From RGIG4079 sp045596365 (GTDB taxonomy: Bacteria; Bacteroidota; Bacteroidia; Bacteroidales; Muribaculaceae), in contig JAZOCE010000010.1 in assembly GCA_045596365.1 (NCBI GenBank), positions 1 through 51,493 on the forward strand: a DNA stretch of 51,493 nucleotides, given 5' to 3'. The position numbers and the translations under genes are program-made. Below the pieces are notes generated by a model that was not told the origin of the DNA, did no database searches, and was given only the letters and a program-made list of their open reading frames with translations. Below are positions 17,699 through 26,017 of the stretch, piece after piece. The first letter of the stretch is position 1. Each line of letters begins with the position of its first letter.

Positions 17699-19798
17699 TT
17701 ACTTGCCGGCAGAGGTAGATTGCTGTACTCCGGCATCGCTGTCAATCAATTTAGATGTTTGTCGAGACTTGCGGCCCCAGTCGACATTGTATGATACCGA
17801 GATAAACGGCATCTGCTCAACAGCTTTAGTGCGCATTGTGCGTTTCACATCGGCATAGCGACTTAATGTTTCTGTTCCCTGACTATATCGTCCGAAAGGT
17901 ATCATAATTCCGGCATCAAAACTAAAACCTTTCCATCGATAACCTAATCCCACAATACTGACTGTTTCACCTTCACTCAACGCTTCTCCCCACAATGATT
18001 TGCTCCCTTTTTGATATTGAGCAGTCAATGTCAGTCCATAATGAGTAACTTGCAACTGTCCGCTTCCATCAAAGCTACTCACACAATGACGATATCCTAT
18101 TCCTCGAGTATAGTCTCTGTGGAATCGTAATGTTCCACTCAACGTTACCCAACCGGGAACTACCGTAACGCGCGGAGCAAGTTGCACTCCCCATGAAGAG
18201 AAACCACTTTGATTAGCATAGGAAGTTACTATTTTCCCTTCGTCATTCCAATAACGATAATCCATAATAGCATTAGGCGTGCGATAATAGAATGTAGACA
18301 ATTGTCCGGCTATGCGCCTACCACTATAATTATATTGCAATGTAAATCGGTATTTATTATATGGTTTCAAATCGGCATTACCCACTTGCATTTGCAATCC
18401 GTCAATATCTTGCGCTATTGATGTCATCTGGCTCAATGACGGAGTACCCGAATAGGTGTTGAAAATCAGTCTTAACTGCGAAACATCACTAAGACGATAG
18501 CTGGCAGTTACACGCGGACGCAATAAAAAATTCTCTACCTTATTATCACTATCCACAATACGCGTATTGGTATATTCTCCGGTTACTCCGGCTGATAGAT
18601 TCAGTAACCCAAATCGTTGTATATATTCTCCAAATAAGAACATGCGATCTTCTCGTTGACGACTCATCAATCCGTCAAGGTGAGTATATTCCGACCGATT
18701 CCATTTACCGGTATATCCTGTTCCGATGGAGAGTTTTGACTTGTTCCACTCTTTGATATAGTTTCCTTCGGCAGTGATAGCAAAATTGCGGTCGTTAATG
18801 CGAGTATCAATATCAACAACCTCTACACCATCATCTATTTGCGTCTCGCTATAATCACGAATACTATGTCCTAAATACCAACCTGCATTAACATCAAATA
18901 CAAGTGTCTGACCTCGTCCAATCTTCTGGTCCAAATACAGGTTCAAACTTGGAGTAGTATTTGGAGTTCGCGTTGCATCATGAATTTTTAATTCCGGAGA
19001 TCCATCGCTCATAGTCAATATTCCATCATAAGACATTAAATTAGATGTATTTCGACTATAATAAACACTTGCATAAAAATTTGTCTTATCAGGATTCAAA
19101 TAATTATACGCCAAATACCCACTTGCGCCATAGGTGTTGTGATTACCCCCTATTGCCGACTCTACTCTACTAAATGTTGAGCCATCAGGTAACATATATA
19201 GCTCCTCATTCTCGCGATAAATAGGCATATCAAGACGCATATGACCATAATAATTTGCTTCAAATTGCGAACGTCCATTATTTAATTTCAAATTCACATA
19301 CTGATTTCCAAATCCGTTACCAAGACTTTGTGCAACATTTGTGCGCAACGAACCACCACTATTAGGATTCTTCACAATAAAATCAAGTACAGCTGCCGCA
19401 CTTCCATAACGCAATCCGGGATTTTCATGATACTCCACTCTCACGATAGATGCCGGAGCCAATGTTTTTACTTGATTGATATCAGTCTTACGCCCGTTGA
19501 TGCGCACCTCAACCGACTCCCCCGCACGACTAATCGTGTTCATTATGGTATTTACAGTCAATGTGGGTATCTGCATATTATTCAACAAATCAAGTCCATC
19601 AGCTGAACGTTTTTTTGTGTCCTCCGAAGGTACATACAAGTCTCTATCGGCTTTACGAATGATGGGAGTTGCTTTAACGGTAACCTCTCCAAGTTCAACA
19701 CTCTTTTCTGTTGTTTGCTCCTGTGCAGTCATTGGCATTGCCAATACCGATGTTGCCAACGCAATTGCACACAATCCTATTTCCTTTTTCATCGTCAT
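17699..19798 (-). CDS. Outer-membrane beta-barrel protein with TonB-receptor-like plug
   Basis: 699 residues from the ATG at 19798 (MTMKKEIGLC; 19792 is an equal alternative). The frame runs 26 codons further upstream, but only from this ATG does a signal peptide begin, with cleavage near TAQEQ. A plug-like domain (about residues 40-150, VELGEVTVKATPI...VRINGRKTDINQVKTLAPASIVRVEYHENPGLRYG) is followed by a barrel of the outer-membrane barrel family type. There is no N-terminal carboxypeptidase-regulatory-like domain and no SusD partner, so this is not a SusC. Substrate unknown. An octamer GTTGCGTC 26 bp upstream matches the ECF promoter at 10877-10884. Confidence 0.82.
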   Translation of the reverse strand: MTMKKEIGLCAIALATSVLAMPMTAQEQTTEKSVELGEVTVKATPIIRKADRDLYVPSEDTKKRSADGLDLLNNMQIPTLTVNTIMNTISRAGESVEVRINGRKTDINQVKTLAPASIVRVEYHENPGLRYGSAAAVLDFIVKNPNSGGSLRTNVAQSLGNGFGNQYVNLKLNNGRSQFEANYYGHMRLDMPIYRENEELYMLPDGSTFSRVESAIGGNHNTYGASGYLAYNYLNPDKTNFYASVYYSRNTSNLMSYDGILTMSDGSPELKIHDATRTPNTTPSLNLYLDQKIGRGQTLVFDVNAGWYLGHSIRDYSETQIDDGVEVVDIDTRINDRNFAITAEGNYIKEWNKSKLSIGTGYTGKWNRSEYTHLDGLMSRQREDRMFLFGEYIQRFGLLNLSAGVTGEYTNTRIVDSDNKVENFLLRPRVTASYRLSDVSQLRLIFNTYSGTPSLSQMTSIAQDIDGLQMQVGNADLKPYNKYRFTLQYNYSGRRIAGQLSTFYYRTPNAIMDYRYWNDEGKIVTSYANQSGFSSWGVQLAPRVTVVPGWVTLSGTLRFHRDYTRGIGYRHCVSSFDGSGQLQVTHYGLTLTAQYQKGSKSLWGEALSEGETVSIVGLGYRWKGFSFDAGIMIPFGRYSQGTETLSRYADVKRTMRTKAVEQMPFISVSYNVDWGRKSRQTSKLIDSDAGVQQSTSAGK

Positions 19799-19823
19799 GT
19801 GATTTTTTGTTTTCTGTCTATTT

Positions 19824-19831
19824 GACGCAAC
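19824..19831 (-). promoter_or_regulatory. Possible ECF -10 element (GTTGCGTC) for the barrel gene
   Basis: Octamer identical to that upstream of the sigma operon at 9765-10837. A matching -35 is not obvious, so this is tentative. Confidence 0.35.
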
Positions 19832-19858
19832 AACATTAAAAAAGGATGCACCACCCGC

Positions 19859-19892
19859 AAAAAAAAATGAGAGCATGATAAATTACCATGCT
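19859..19892 (-). terminator. Terminator of fabD
   Basis: On the minus strand AGCATG/CATGCT (19892-19887 with 19877-19872) forms a hairpin followed shortly by a run of nine T (19867-19859). Located just after the fabD stop. Confidence 0.65.
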
Positions 19893-19918
19893 ATCTATCA
19901 ATTTATTTCTATCGTCAA

Positions 19919-20797
19919 TTATTGTTTTCCTGAGACTGTTACTTCGCGGGAAATTTTAGAGACAAGCCCTTGAAGCACTTTACCGGGACCAAGTTCTACA
20001 AATTCAGTAGCTCCATCAGCCACCATGTTTTGAACTGATTGAGTCCAACGAACAGGAGCAGTTAATTGTACCAAAAGATTTGCCTTGATTTCGGCTGCAT
20101 CAGTGTGAGGTTTAGCGTCAACATTTTGGTAAACAGGGCAAACCGGTGTATTGAATTGAGTATTTTCGATAGCTTCAGCAAGTTCAGCACGAGCAGGCTC
20201 CATGCATGGAGAGTGGAACGCACCACCCACTTTAAGTTTCATTGCACGTTTTGCACCGGCAGCAAGAAGTTTTTCGCAAGCAGCATCAATTGCCGGTTCT
20301 TCCCCGGAGATAACGATTTGTCCCGGGCAGTTATAGTTAGCACACACAACAACACCATCAATACCTGCACAAATTTCCTCTACAGTAGCATCGGGAAGTG
20401 CAAGCACAGCTGCCATTGTTGAAGGTTTCATTTCGCAAGCTTTTTGCATAGCCATTGCACGAGCATAAACAAGACGTAACCCATCTTCAAAGCTCAATGC
20501 TCCTGCAGCTACAAGAGCCGAAAATTCTCCAAGAGAGTGTCCGGCTACCATTTCGGGAGCAAACTCATCACCTAAAGTCTTAGCAAGAATTACAGAGTGA
20601 AGGAAAATTGCAGGTTGAGTAACCTTTGTTTGACGAAGATCTTCATCTGTACCGGCAAACATTAAATCGGTAATACGAAAACCCAATATCTCATTGGCTT
20701 TCTCAAACATGTCGTGAGCAACAGGATTGTTATCATATAAATCTTTACCCATTCCCACAAATTGAGCCCCTTGACCAGGGAAAACAAACGCTTTCAT
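19919..20797 (-). CDS. fabD: Malonyl-CoA:ACP transacylase
   Basis: Transfers malonyl groups from CoA to acyl carrier protein in type II fatty-acid synthesis. 292 residues, normal length. N-terminal FPGQGAQ, active-site serine S88 in GHSLGEFS, and catalytic H195 in GAFHSPCM are all present, with the C-terminal ELGPGKVLQGL segment. It stands alone here, away from other fab genes, with its own promoter (TATCTTTG at 20844-20851) and terminator. The ATG at 20797 is unambiguous. Confidence 0.96.
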   Translation of the reverse strand: MKAFVFPGQGAQFVGMGKDLYDNNPVAHDMFEKANEILGFRITDLMFAGTDEDLRQTKVTQPAIFLHSVILAKTLGDEFAPEMVAGHSLGEFSALVAAGALSFEDGLRLVYARAMAMQKACEMKPSTMAAVLALPDATVEEICAGIDGVVVCANYNCPGQIVISGEEPAIDAACEKLLAAGAKRAMKLKVGGAFHSPCMEPARAELAEAIENTQFNTPVCPVYQNVDAKPHTDAAEIKANLLVQLTAPVRWTQSVQNMVADGATEFVELGPGKVLQGLVSKISREVTVSGKQ

Positions 20798-20843
20798 AAT
20801 CTTTTTTATCCTTAGTTTTATTTACTTTCCTAAAAATGAGCCA

Positions 20844-20851
20844 CAAAGATA
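20844..20851 (-). promoter_or_regulatory. -7 box (TATCTTTG) of fabD
   Basis: Perfect TAnnTTTG on the minus strand, 46 bp before the fabD ATG. Confidence 0.65.
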
Positions 20852-20889
20852 CGTTTTTTTTATGAATTACGGAAATTTTTCCGTAAATT

Positions 20890-20962
20890 TACATTTGTAT
20901 TATCATTAAATAGTGTTTTGTGGTGCAGCATTTTAGTATTTGCTCAAAAAAGTGTACATTTG
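20890..20962 (+). promoter_or_regulatory. Two tandem -7 boxes (TACATTTG) before tatA
   Basis: Identical TACATTTG boxes at 20890-20897 and 20955-20962, upstream of tatA at 21003. Neither has a clear -33 TTTG at 19-21 bp; the second would give a leader of about 35 nt. Confidence 0.5.
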
Positions 20963-21002
20963 TAATATATTATCAATTATAGAATATTTATAAGATCACG
21001 CT

Positions 21003-21212
21003 ATGTCTATATTTTTAACTATACCATTATTTTTAGGGCTTAATGGATGGGAATGGCCCATTATTCTTATCGTTGTTTTACTTCTTTTCGGTGGCAAAAA
21101 AATTCCCGAATTGATGAAAGGCATAGGTAAAGGTGTGCGCTCATTCAAAGATGGAATGAAAGAAGTTAAAGACGAAATCGAAAAAGAGGACGATACCGAC
21201 ACAAAAAAATAA
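21003..21212 (+). CDS. tatA: Twin-arginine translocase subunit TatA
   Basis: 69 residues: one N-terminal membrane helix (about 17-30, WPIILIVVLLLF), the FGGKKIPEL hinge, an amphipathic helix (KGIGKGVRSFKDGMKEV) and an acidic/basic tail. TatA oligomers form the passage for folded proteins across the inner membrane. tatC follows after 18 bp. No tatB is present; Bacteroidetes normally have a TatA-TatC system. Confidence 0.95.
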   Translation: MSIFLTIPLFLGLNGWEWPIILIVVLLLFGGKKIPELMKGIGKGVRSFKDGMKEVKDEIEKEDDTDTKK

Positions 21213-21230
21213 TCTTCCCATCTCCTTTAC

Positions 21231-22034
21231 ATGGGACAAGAAAAAGAGCAACTCCAAGAAATGAGTTTTTGGGGGCATCTTGATGTTCTCAGAGGCATTT
21301 TATTTAAAGCAATTATTCTATTAATTGCTTTAATGGCTATATTATTTATCTTCATGCCTCAAATTTTTGATCAATTTATTCTTGCCCCAACTCGTGCCAA
21401 CTTTATTACCTATCGGCTTTTTCAAAAACTCTCAATAGACTCAATGCTACCTTCAAGCCTTGAATCCAATATTGAGTTGATAAACATCAAACTTGCATCA
21501 CAGTTTTTTATTCACATCTCCTCCTCATTGTGGATGGCAGTTGTTGTGGCATTCCCGTTTATAATTTATTTACTCTGGAGTTTTATCAGCCCCGGACTAT
21601 ACAGTCATGAGAAACGAGGAGCAAAAAGAGGATTTTTATTTGGATGCGGGATGTTTTATTTGGGAGCATCGACAGGTTATTTCCTTGTATTTCCAATTAC
21701 ATTGAGATTTCTTGCTACCTATCAACTTAGCTCACTCGTTCCCAATATCTTATCACTTGACTCCTATATGGATAATTTCATCATGATATGTCTAATGATG
21801 GGAATATTATTTGAACTGCCATTACTTGCATGGTTATTTGGCAAAATGGGATTTATCACTCGCAATTTCTTCAACAAATATCGTCGCCACGCTATAGTTG
21901 TGATGCTAATTCTTGCCGCAATCGTAACCCCCACTGGCGATCCATTCACGTTAGCAATAGTATTTTTCCCGATATACTTTTTGTGGGAGCTAAGCTCATT
22001 TATAGTTCCGAAAGTAAAGAAAGAGAATAATTAA
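21231..22034 (+). CDS. tatC: Twin-arginine translocase subunit TatC
   Basis: 267 residues with six membrane helices. The N-terminal EMSFWGHLDVLRGILFK is the TatC signal-peptide-binding face (the usual form is HLxELRxR), and SPGLYSHEKRGAKRG is the conserved first periplasmic/cytoplasmic loop motif. VTPTGDPFT near the C terminus is also typical. It recognises the twin-arginine signal and recruits TatA. Operon with tatA. Confidence 0.95.
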   Translation: MGQEKEQLQEMSFWGHLDVLRGILFKAIILLIALMAILFIFMPQIFDQFILAPTRANFITYRLFQKLSIDSMLPSSLESNIELINIKLASQFFIHISSSLWMAVVVAFPFIIYLLWSFISPGLYSHEKRGAKRGFLFGCGMFYLGASTGYFLVFPITLRFLATYQLSSLVPNILSLDSYMDNFIMICLMMGILFELPLLAWLFGKMGFITRNFFNKYRRHAIVVMLILAAIVTPTGDPFTLAIVFFPIYFLWELSSFIVPKVKKENN

Positions 22035-22069
22035 ACAATAAATTTCACTCTTATAAGCTAAAAAAGTCG

Positions 22070-22077
22070 TACCTTTG
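22070..22077 (+). promoter_or_regulatory. -7 box (TACCTTTG) for the SulP gene
   Basis: TACCTTTGCAGCC is a classic Bacteroidales promoter core, 47 bp before the ATG at 22124. Confidence 0.65.
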
Positions 22078-22123
22078 CAGCCGTTAAAAAAGATTGTATT
22101 TATATATTTTTATTGAAACGGTT

Positions 22124-23836
22124 ATGAATTTTTCAGGTACAATTGATTTTCGACCGAAATTATTCTCAACCCTTCGCAATTATTCTTTGAGCCGCCTAAA
22201 AGACGACCTGATTGCAGGGATTGTGGTCGGAATCGTAGCATTGCCACTTGCCATTGCATTTGGTATCGCATCGGGAGTAACGCCTACAGTAGGTCTCATT
22301 ACAGCCATCATCGGAGGTTTTATGGTATCGGCATTTGGTGGCAATAGCGTTCAAATCGGAGGCCCTACAGGAGCATTTATCGTTATCGTTTACAACATCA
22401 TCGCTGTCTTTGGTCTGCAAGGGCTTGCCATCGCAACGTTTATGGCAGGGCTAATTCTTGTTGTAATGGGACTATTTCACCTCGGTACCGTCATTAAATT
22501 TATCCCCTATCCTATTGTTGTAGGGTTTACTGCCGGTATCGCATTAACGATATTCTCTACTCAAATTAATGATTTTTTCGGACTTGGGCTTACTAATGTC
22601 CCAAGCGAGTTCATCCCTAAATGGGGCGTATATTTCCAAAATTTAGGGAATATTGATTTAGCGACACTTGGAGTGGGACTTGTTTCATTGCTTGTTATCG
22701 TAGGCACACCTTTCATTTCCAAGAAATTACCTGGCGCATTAATTGCAATCATTGTAATGACCGTCGCAGTATATTTCTTAAATACTTTATTCCCCGAATT
22801 TAAAGTAGAAACAATCGGTGATCGTTTTGGCAACATGAGCTCTGACATTCCTGCTCCTCATGGCTTTGAGCTATCAATGGCGACAATCAACCAATTGATG
22901 CCATCGGCATTTACCATTGCTATATTGTGCGCCATCGAGTCACTGCTTTCAGCTACTGTTGCCGATGGTGTTACCGGCTCTCGCACAAACAGTAATACCG
23001 AACTCATCGGTCAAGGGATTGCCAACATTACTGTTCCATTCTTTGGAGGTATTCCTGTTACCGGAGCTATTGCTCGCACAATGACAAATATTACAAACGG
23101 AGGTCGCACTCCTGTTGCCGGCATTGTTCACACAATAGTCCTTCTATTGATATTCCTATTCCTCATGCCATTAATAAATTATGTGCCCATGTCATGTCTT
23201 GCGGCTGTATTGATTGTTGTTTCATACAACATGAGCGGATGGCGCACAATTATTGGCATCTTCAAGTCTCCCAAAAGCGACATTTCAGTACTCATTGTTA
23301 CATTCTTGTTGACTGTAATCTTTGATTTGACAATTGCTATAGAAATCGGACTTTTGCTTGCTGTCGTATTGTTCCTACGCCGTGTAATGGAAAATACTCA
23401 GATCAGAGTATACGGTGAGCAACTTGATGTTGCAGAAGGTACCGAAGCCACAACTCACGAAGTACTTGATGTTGCAGAAGGTGTTGAAGTTTACGAGATT
23501 GATGGACCTTTTTTCTTTGGTGTTGCAACAAAATTCGATGAAATGATGCGCTCATCAATGGCAAATAAACCCATTGTCCGTATCATTCGCATGCGTAAAG
23601 TTCCATTCATCGACTCTACCGGCCTACATAACCTTGAGATATTGATAAAATCTTCGCAGAAAGAAAATATTCACATTGTATTATCCGGAGTACAAGAGAA
23701 TGTGCATGAAACACTCAAACATGCTAAAATTCATCAACTTATAGGAGAAGAGCACATCTGCGATCATATCACTAAAGCTGTTGCATTAGCAAATGATATA
23801 GCAACAGGCAAAAAAGCGATTGACATAAACGCATAA
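22124..23836 (+). CDS. SulP-family anion transporter with STAS domain
   Basis: 570 residues from the ATG at 22124 (MNFSGTIDF); an in-frame TTG upstream at 22094 lies too close to the promoter. The membrane domain (about residues 20-415) starts with the SulP signature region (DLIAGIVVGIVALPLAIAFGIASG) and has about 14 segments. The C-terminal STAS domain (about 455-560) contains IDSTGLHNLE, the conserved loop often bearing a phosphorylatable serine. It probably imports sulfate or bicarbonate; SulP substrates cannot be told from sequence alone. Monocistronic by context. Confidence 0.93.
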   Translation: MNFSGTIDFRPKLFSTLRNYSLSRLKDDLIAGIVVGIVALPLAIAFGIASGVTPTVGLITAIIGGFMVSAFGGNSVQIGGPTGAFIVIVYNIIAVFGLQGLAIATFMAGLILVVMGLFHLGTVIKFIPYPIVVGFTAGIALTIFSTQINDFFGLGLTNVPSEFIPKWGVYFQNLGNIDLATLGVGLVSLLVIVGTPFISKKLPGALIAIIVMTVAVYFLNTLFPEFKVETIGDRFGNMSSDIPAPHGFELSMATINQLMPSAFTIAILCAIESLLSATVADGVTGSRTNSNTELIGQGIANITVPFFGGIPVTGAIARTMTNITNGGRTPVAGIVHTIVLLLIFLFLMPLINYVPMSCLAAVLIVVSYNMSGWRTIIGIFKSPKSDISVLIVTFLLTVIFDLTIAIEIGLLLAVVLFLRRVMENTQIRVYGEQLDVAEGTEATTHEVLDVAEGVEVYEIDGPFFFGVATKFDEMMRSSMANKPIVRIIRMRKVPFIDSTGLHNLEILIKSSQKENIHIVLSGVQENVHETLKHAKIHQLIGEEHICDHITKAVALANDIATGKKAIDINA

Positions 23837-23913
23837 TTTATAGCATTTTTCAATAAAATCAATAGGAATTTACATAATTTGTTTTCTGTCTTAAAAAAAA
23901 TATAGAAAATTTG

Positions 23914-23944
23914 TTTGTCATTATACATTTTTGTATTAACTTTG
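23914..23944 (+). promoter_or_regulatory. Consensus Bacteroidales promoter for the Cys-rich lipoprotein
   Basis: TTTG (23914-23917), 19-bp spacer, TAACTTTG (23937-23944). This is the best -33/-7 match in the window and predicts strong expression with a leader of about 45 nt. Confidence 0.75.
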
Positions 23945-23993
23945 TGGCGTTTTTGAAGCTAAAAAATTGTTTTATTATTTAATCAAAAAGAAA

Positions 23994-24197
23994 ATGAAAA
24001 AGTTAGTTTTATTACTTGCTGTTGTATTCAGCGTATCATTGTTCTCTTGTGGTGGTGCTGCAACTACTGAAGCTGCTGCTGACTCTGTAGCTGTTGTAGA
24101 AGAAGTAGTAGAAGTTGTAGATTCTTGCTGCGGTGATTCTGCTGCTTGCGATTCTACTAAAGCTTGCTGCGCTGACTCAGCTGTAGTTGCTGAATAA
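23994..24197 (+). CDS. Small Ala/Val/Cys-rich lipoprotein
   Basis: 67 residues from the ATG at 23994. A signal peptide ends in a lipobox-like LFSC with lipidated Cys at residue 19. The mature ~49 residues are almost only A, V, E, D, S, T and C and include five further cysteines in CC, C, CC spacing (DSCCGDSAACDSTKACCADS). Codon use is strongly uniform (GCT, TCT, TGC, GTA), as in highly expressed genes, and the promoter is near consensus. Function unknown; the Cys pairs could bind metal or form disulfides in the periplasm. A terminator follows, so it is a single-gene unit. Confidence 0.8.
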   Translation: MKKLVLLLAVVFSVSLFSCGGAATTEAAADSVAVVEEVVEVVDSCCGDSAACDSTKACCADSAVVAE

Positions 24198-24225
24198 TTG
24201 TAGAGAACAATTATTTTAAGGATTT

Positions 24226-24262
24226 AAGCTGTCCCAAATTTGGGGATAGCTTTTTCTTTTTT
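24226..24262 (+). terminator. Terminator of the lipoprotein gene
   Basis: AAGCT/AGCTT outer stem with CCCAAA/TTTGGG inner stem, followed by TTTTTCTTTTTT. Confidence 0.8.
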
Positions 24263-24305
24263 ATACCCTATCATATTCACAAAACATCCACTAACCCCTC
24301 ATACA

Positions 24306-24412
24306 GAAAAAAACCAGCAGCCGGGGGAAGGCTACTGGTCTGTTATATTCACGTCGTCACGACGTAATATATAACTTATCTACTTTTGTGCTATTATTTC
24401 AATAAAATTACT
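24306..24412 (-). ncRNA. Candidate small RNA of about 105 nt with two hairpins
   Basis: The 310-bp gap 24198-24507 has no ORF. On the minus strand a -7 box TACATTTG lies at 24425-24418, so transcription would start near 24412. The predicted RNA contains a stem 24371-24344 (6 bp + bulged base + 6 bp, 3-nt loop) and a terminator stem ACCAGTAGCC/GGCTGCTGGT (24339-24313, one mismatch, C-rich loop) followed by seven T. The second hairpin could instead be the terminator of the ten-gene operon ending at 24508. No family recognised. Confidence 0.45.
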
Positions 24413-24417
24413 TTTTG

Positions 24418-24425
24418 CAAATGTA
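24418..24425 (-). promoter_or_regulatory. -7 box (TACATTTG) of the candidate sRNA
   Basis: Matches TAnnTTTG; no clear -33 element at 19-21 bp. Confidence 0.4.
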
Positions 24426-24507
24426 TGAAATATTTATGAAATATTATTACTTATTGCAAAAAAATTAAATAATTGCATATTTTTATCAATATAACCCTTT
24501 ACCGCTA

Positions 24508-25998
24508 TTACTTTTTCTTACGAAATCTATACATAAAGTAATCTATCGCCTCGGTCTGTATCTTTGATTTCATAATATAATTTGCACCAACATACAACCC
24601 TAAACCTGTAATAGCCAATAGAATCAACTGTACAATAGGATTTACTACATAATGTATTAGCATTATCATGGGTAACATAATAAGAATTGTTTCAACAAGA
24701 TATGGTAAGCAATCACTTAAATATGCTCCCAATGAACGATGTGTTAATTTGGAAATTACCGCTAACATCACAACAAAAGTTAAGGCATAAGCAATAACTT
24801 GCCCTATCAGCATTATCTTAATACCATAGGTCAAATCATCTGTATAAGACTGAGCTAATACCGGGAGAGTTACTATTAATGCCAGTAATGCCGCTCCATC
24901 TCTTAACAGTTCCATATATACCATCATACGAGCTTTCCCCAATGCTATAATATAGTTGTTATACAACGATCCCAACACTACAAAAATTCCTCTCAACAAT
25001 AATAGTTGAAACAAAGGGATTGATGCATCCCATTTTGTTCCGAATAATATGTGGAAGATGGACTCTGCCATGACACACAAAAAACCCATTGTAGGAAATA
25101 GCAGATAAGCAGTAAATCTATTCATCTTAGCCGCGGCACGAGCAAATCGCTCTTTATCATCTTGGAATTGAGACAATATGGGTAAAAACGATGATGTCAA
25201 CACTTGTGAGATCGACGATATTCCCATTTTGCTCCATTTATCGGCCTGGGTATAGTAACCAAGACTCACAAGATTAACCCTATTTCCGATGAAGAATGAG
25301 TAAATATTTTGGAACAAAATATTAAAAAATGAGCTAATCATCACTGCTGAACCTATCCTAAATATCGAGCAGAAGGAACTCCACGAGAATTTCAACAACG
25401 GCCACCATTTACATGACACCCATAATACACCTGTTTTCACTAATGCCAACGTAATTGTTTGCCACACAATGGCCCATGCACCATATCCTGCAATAGCAAG
25501 ATATATCCCAACGACTGCACTAACGACAAGTCCCATCACATTGGAAACTGCAATCATTTTTACATCCATCAGCTTCATCAAACGGTTAATCTGCACATTA
25601 GACAAAGCATTTATAATAAACGACAGGAACATTACACGCGACAATGGTATTAATCGTGTGTCATTTTGGAACCATGACGCGATTAATGGTGCACCCAAGA
25701 ACAGTATTATATATATTAATAATGCTACCGAAATATTAAACCAAAAGGCAGTACTATAATCAAGATGCGATGGCTCCTTACGTTGCAATAATGCATAAGA
25801 AAATCCACTATCTATAAACAGCGGAGCAAATGCATGGAATACCATCACTGCTCCCACCAATCCGAAATCTTCCTGAGAAAGGACTCGTGCCAGCACAATT
25901 CCGGTAACAGCATATAATAACTGCGTCGAAACTCGATCAATCACGTTCCACTTGATTGTTCGCGCAGCACGCAATTTCATATTTGCCTCTTCAGTCAT
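24508..25998 (-). CDS. MOP-superfamily polysaccharide flippase (Wzx/PST type)
   Basis: 496 residues with about 12-14 membrane helices. The N-terminal WNVIDRVSTQLLYAVTGIVLARVLSQEDFGLVGAVMVF is typical of the WzxC/oligosaccharide exporter branch. It moves lipid-linked glycans across the inner membrane. No glycosyltransferase genes are adjacent; it is the last gene of the long rpoN-led run, 19 bp after a GIN-domain gene. ATG at 25998; a second in-frame ATG six codons later is possible. Confidence 0.85.
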   Translation of the reverse strand: MTEEANMKLRAARTIKWNVIDRVSTQLLYAVTGIVLARVLSQEDFGLVGAVMVFHAFAPLFIDSGFSYALLQRKEPSHLDYSTAFWFNISVALLIYIILFLGAPLIASWFQNDTRLIPLSRVMFLSFIINALSNVQINRLMKLMDVKMIAVSNVMGLVVSAVVGIYLAIAGYGAWAIVWQTITLALVKTGVLWVSCKWWPLLKFSWSSFCSIFRIGSAVMISSFFNILFQNIYSFFIGNRVNLVSLGYYTQADKWSKMGISSISQVLTSSFLPILSQFQDDKERFARAAAKMNRFTAYLLFPTMGFLCVMAESIFHILFGTKWDASIPLFQLLLLRGIFVVLGSLYNNYIIALGKARMMVYMELLRDGAALLALIVTLPVLAQSYTDDLTYGIKIMLIGQVIAYALTFVVMLAVISKLTHRSLGAYLSDCLPYLVETILIMLPMIMLIHYVVNPIVQLILLAITGLGLYVGANYIMKSKIQTEAIDYFMYRFRKKK

Positions 25999-26017
25999 TT
26001 TTCTATCTCAAGAAATA

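Noticed and set aside
11623..19798. A polysaccharide-utilization locus around the GHL10 gene and the outer-membrane barrel gene
   Set aside because: No SusC/SusD pair or other carbohydrate enzymes are adjacent; the barrel gene has a plug but no CarboxypepD-type N domain or SusD partner.
19799..19876. 26-codon N-terminal extension of the barrel protein
   Set aside because: It runs over the likely promoter and precedes a proper signal peptide starting at 19798 or 19792.
21003..22034. Missing tatB as a sign of gene loss
   Set aside because: A TatA-TatC pair without TatB is normal in this phylum.
24306..24339. Reading the hairpin as a plus-strand terminator of the lipoprotein
   Set aside because: The homopolymer is A-rich before the stem on the plus strand, so it functions only on the minus strand; the lipoprotein has its own terminator at 24226-24262.
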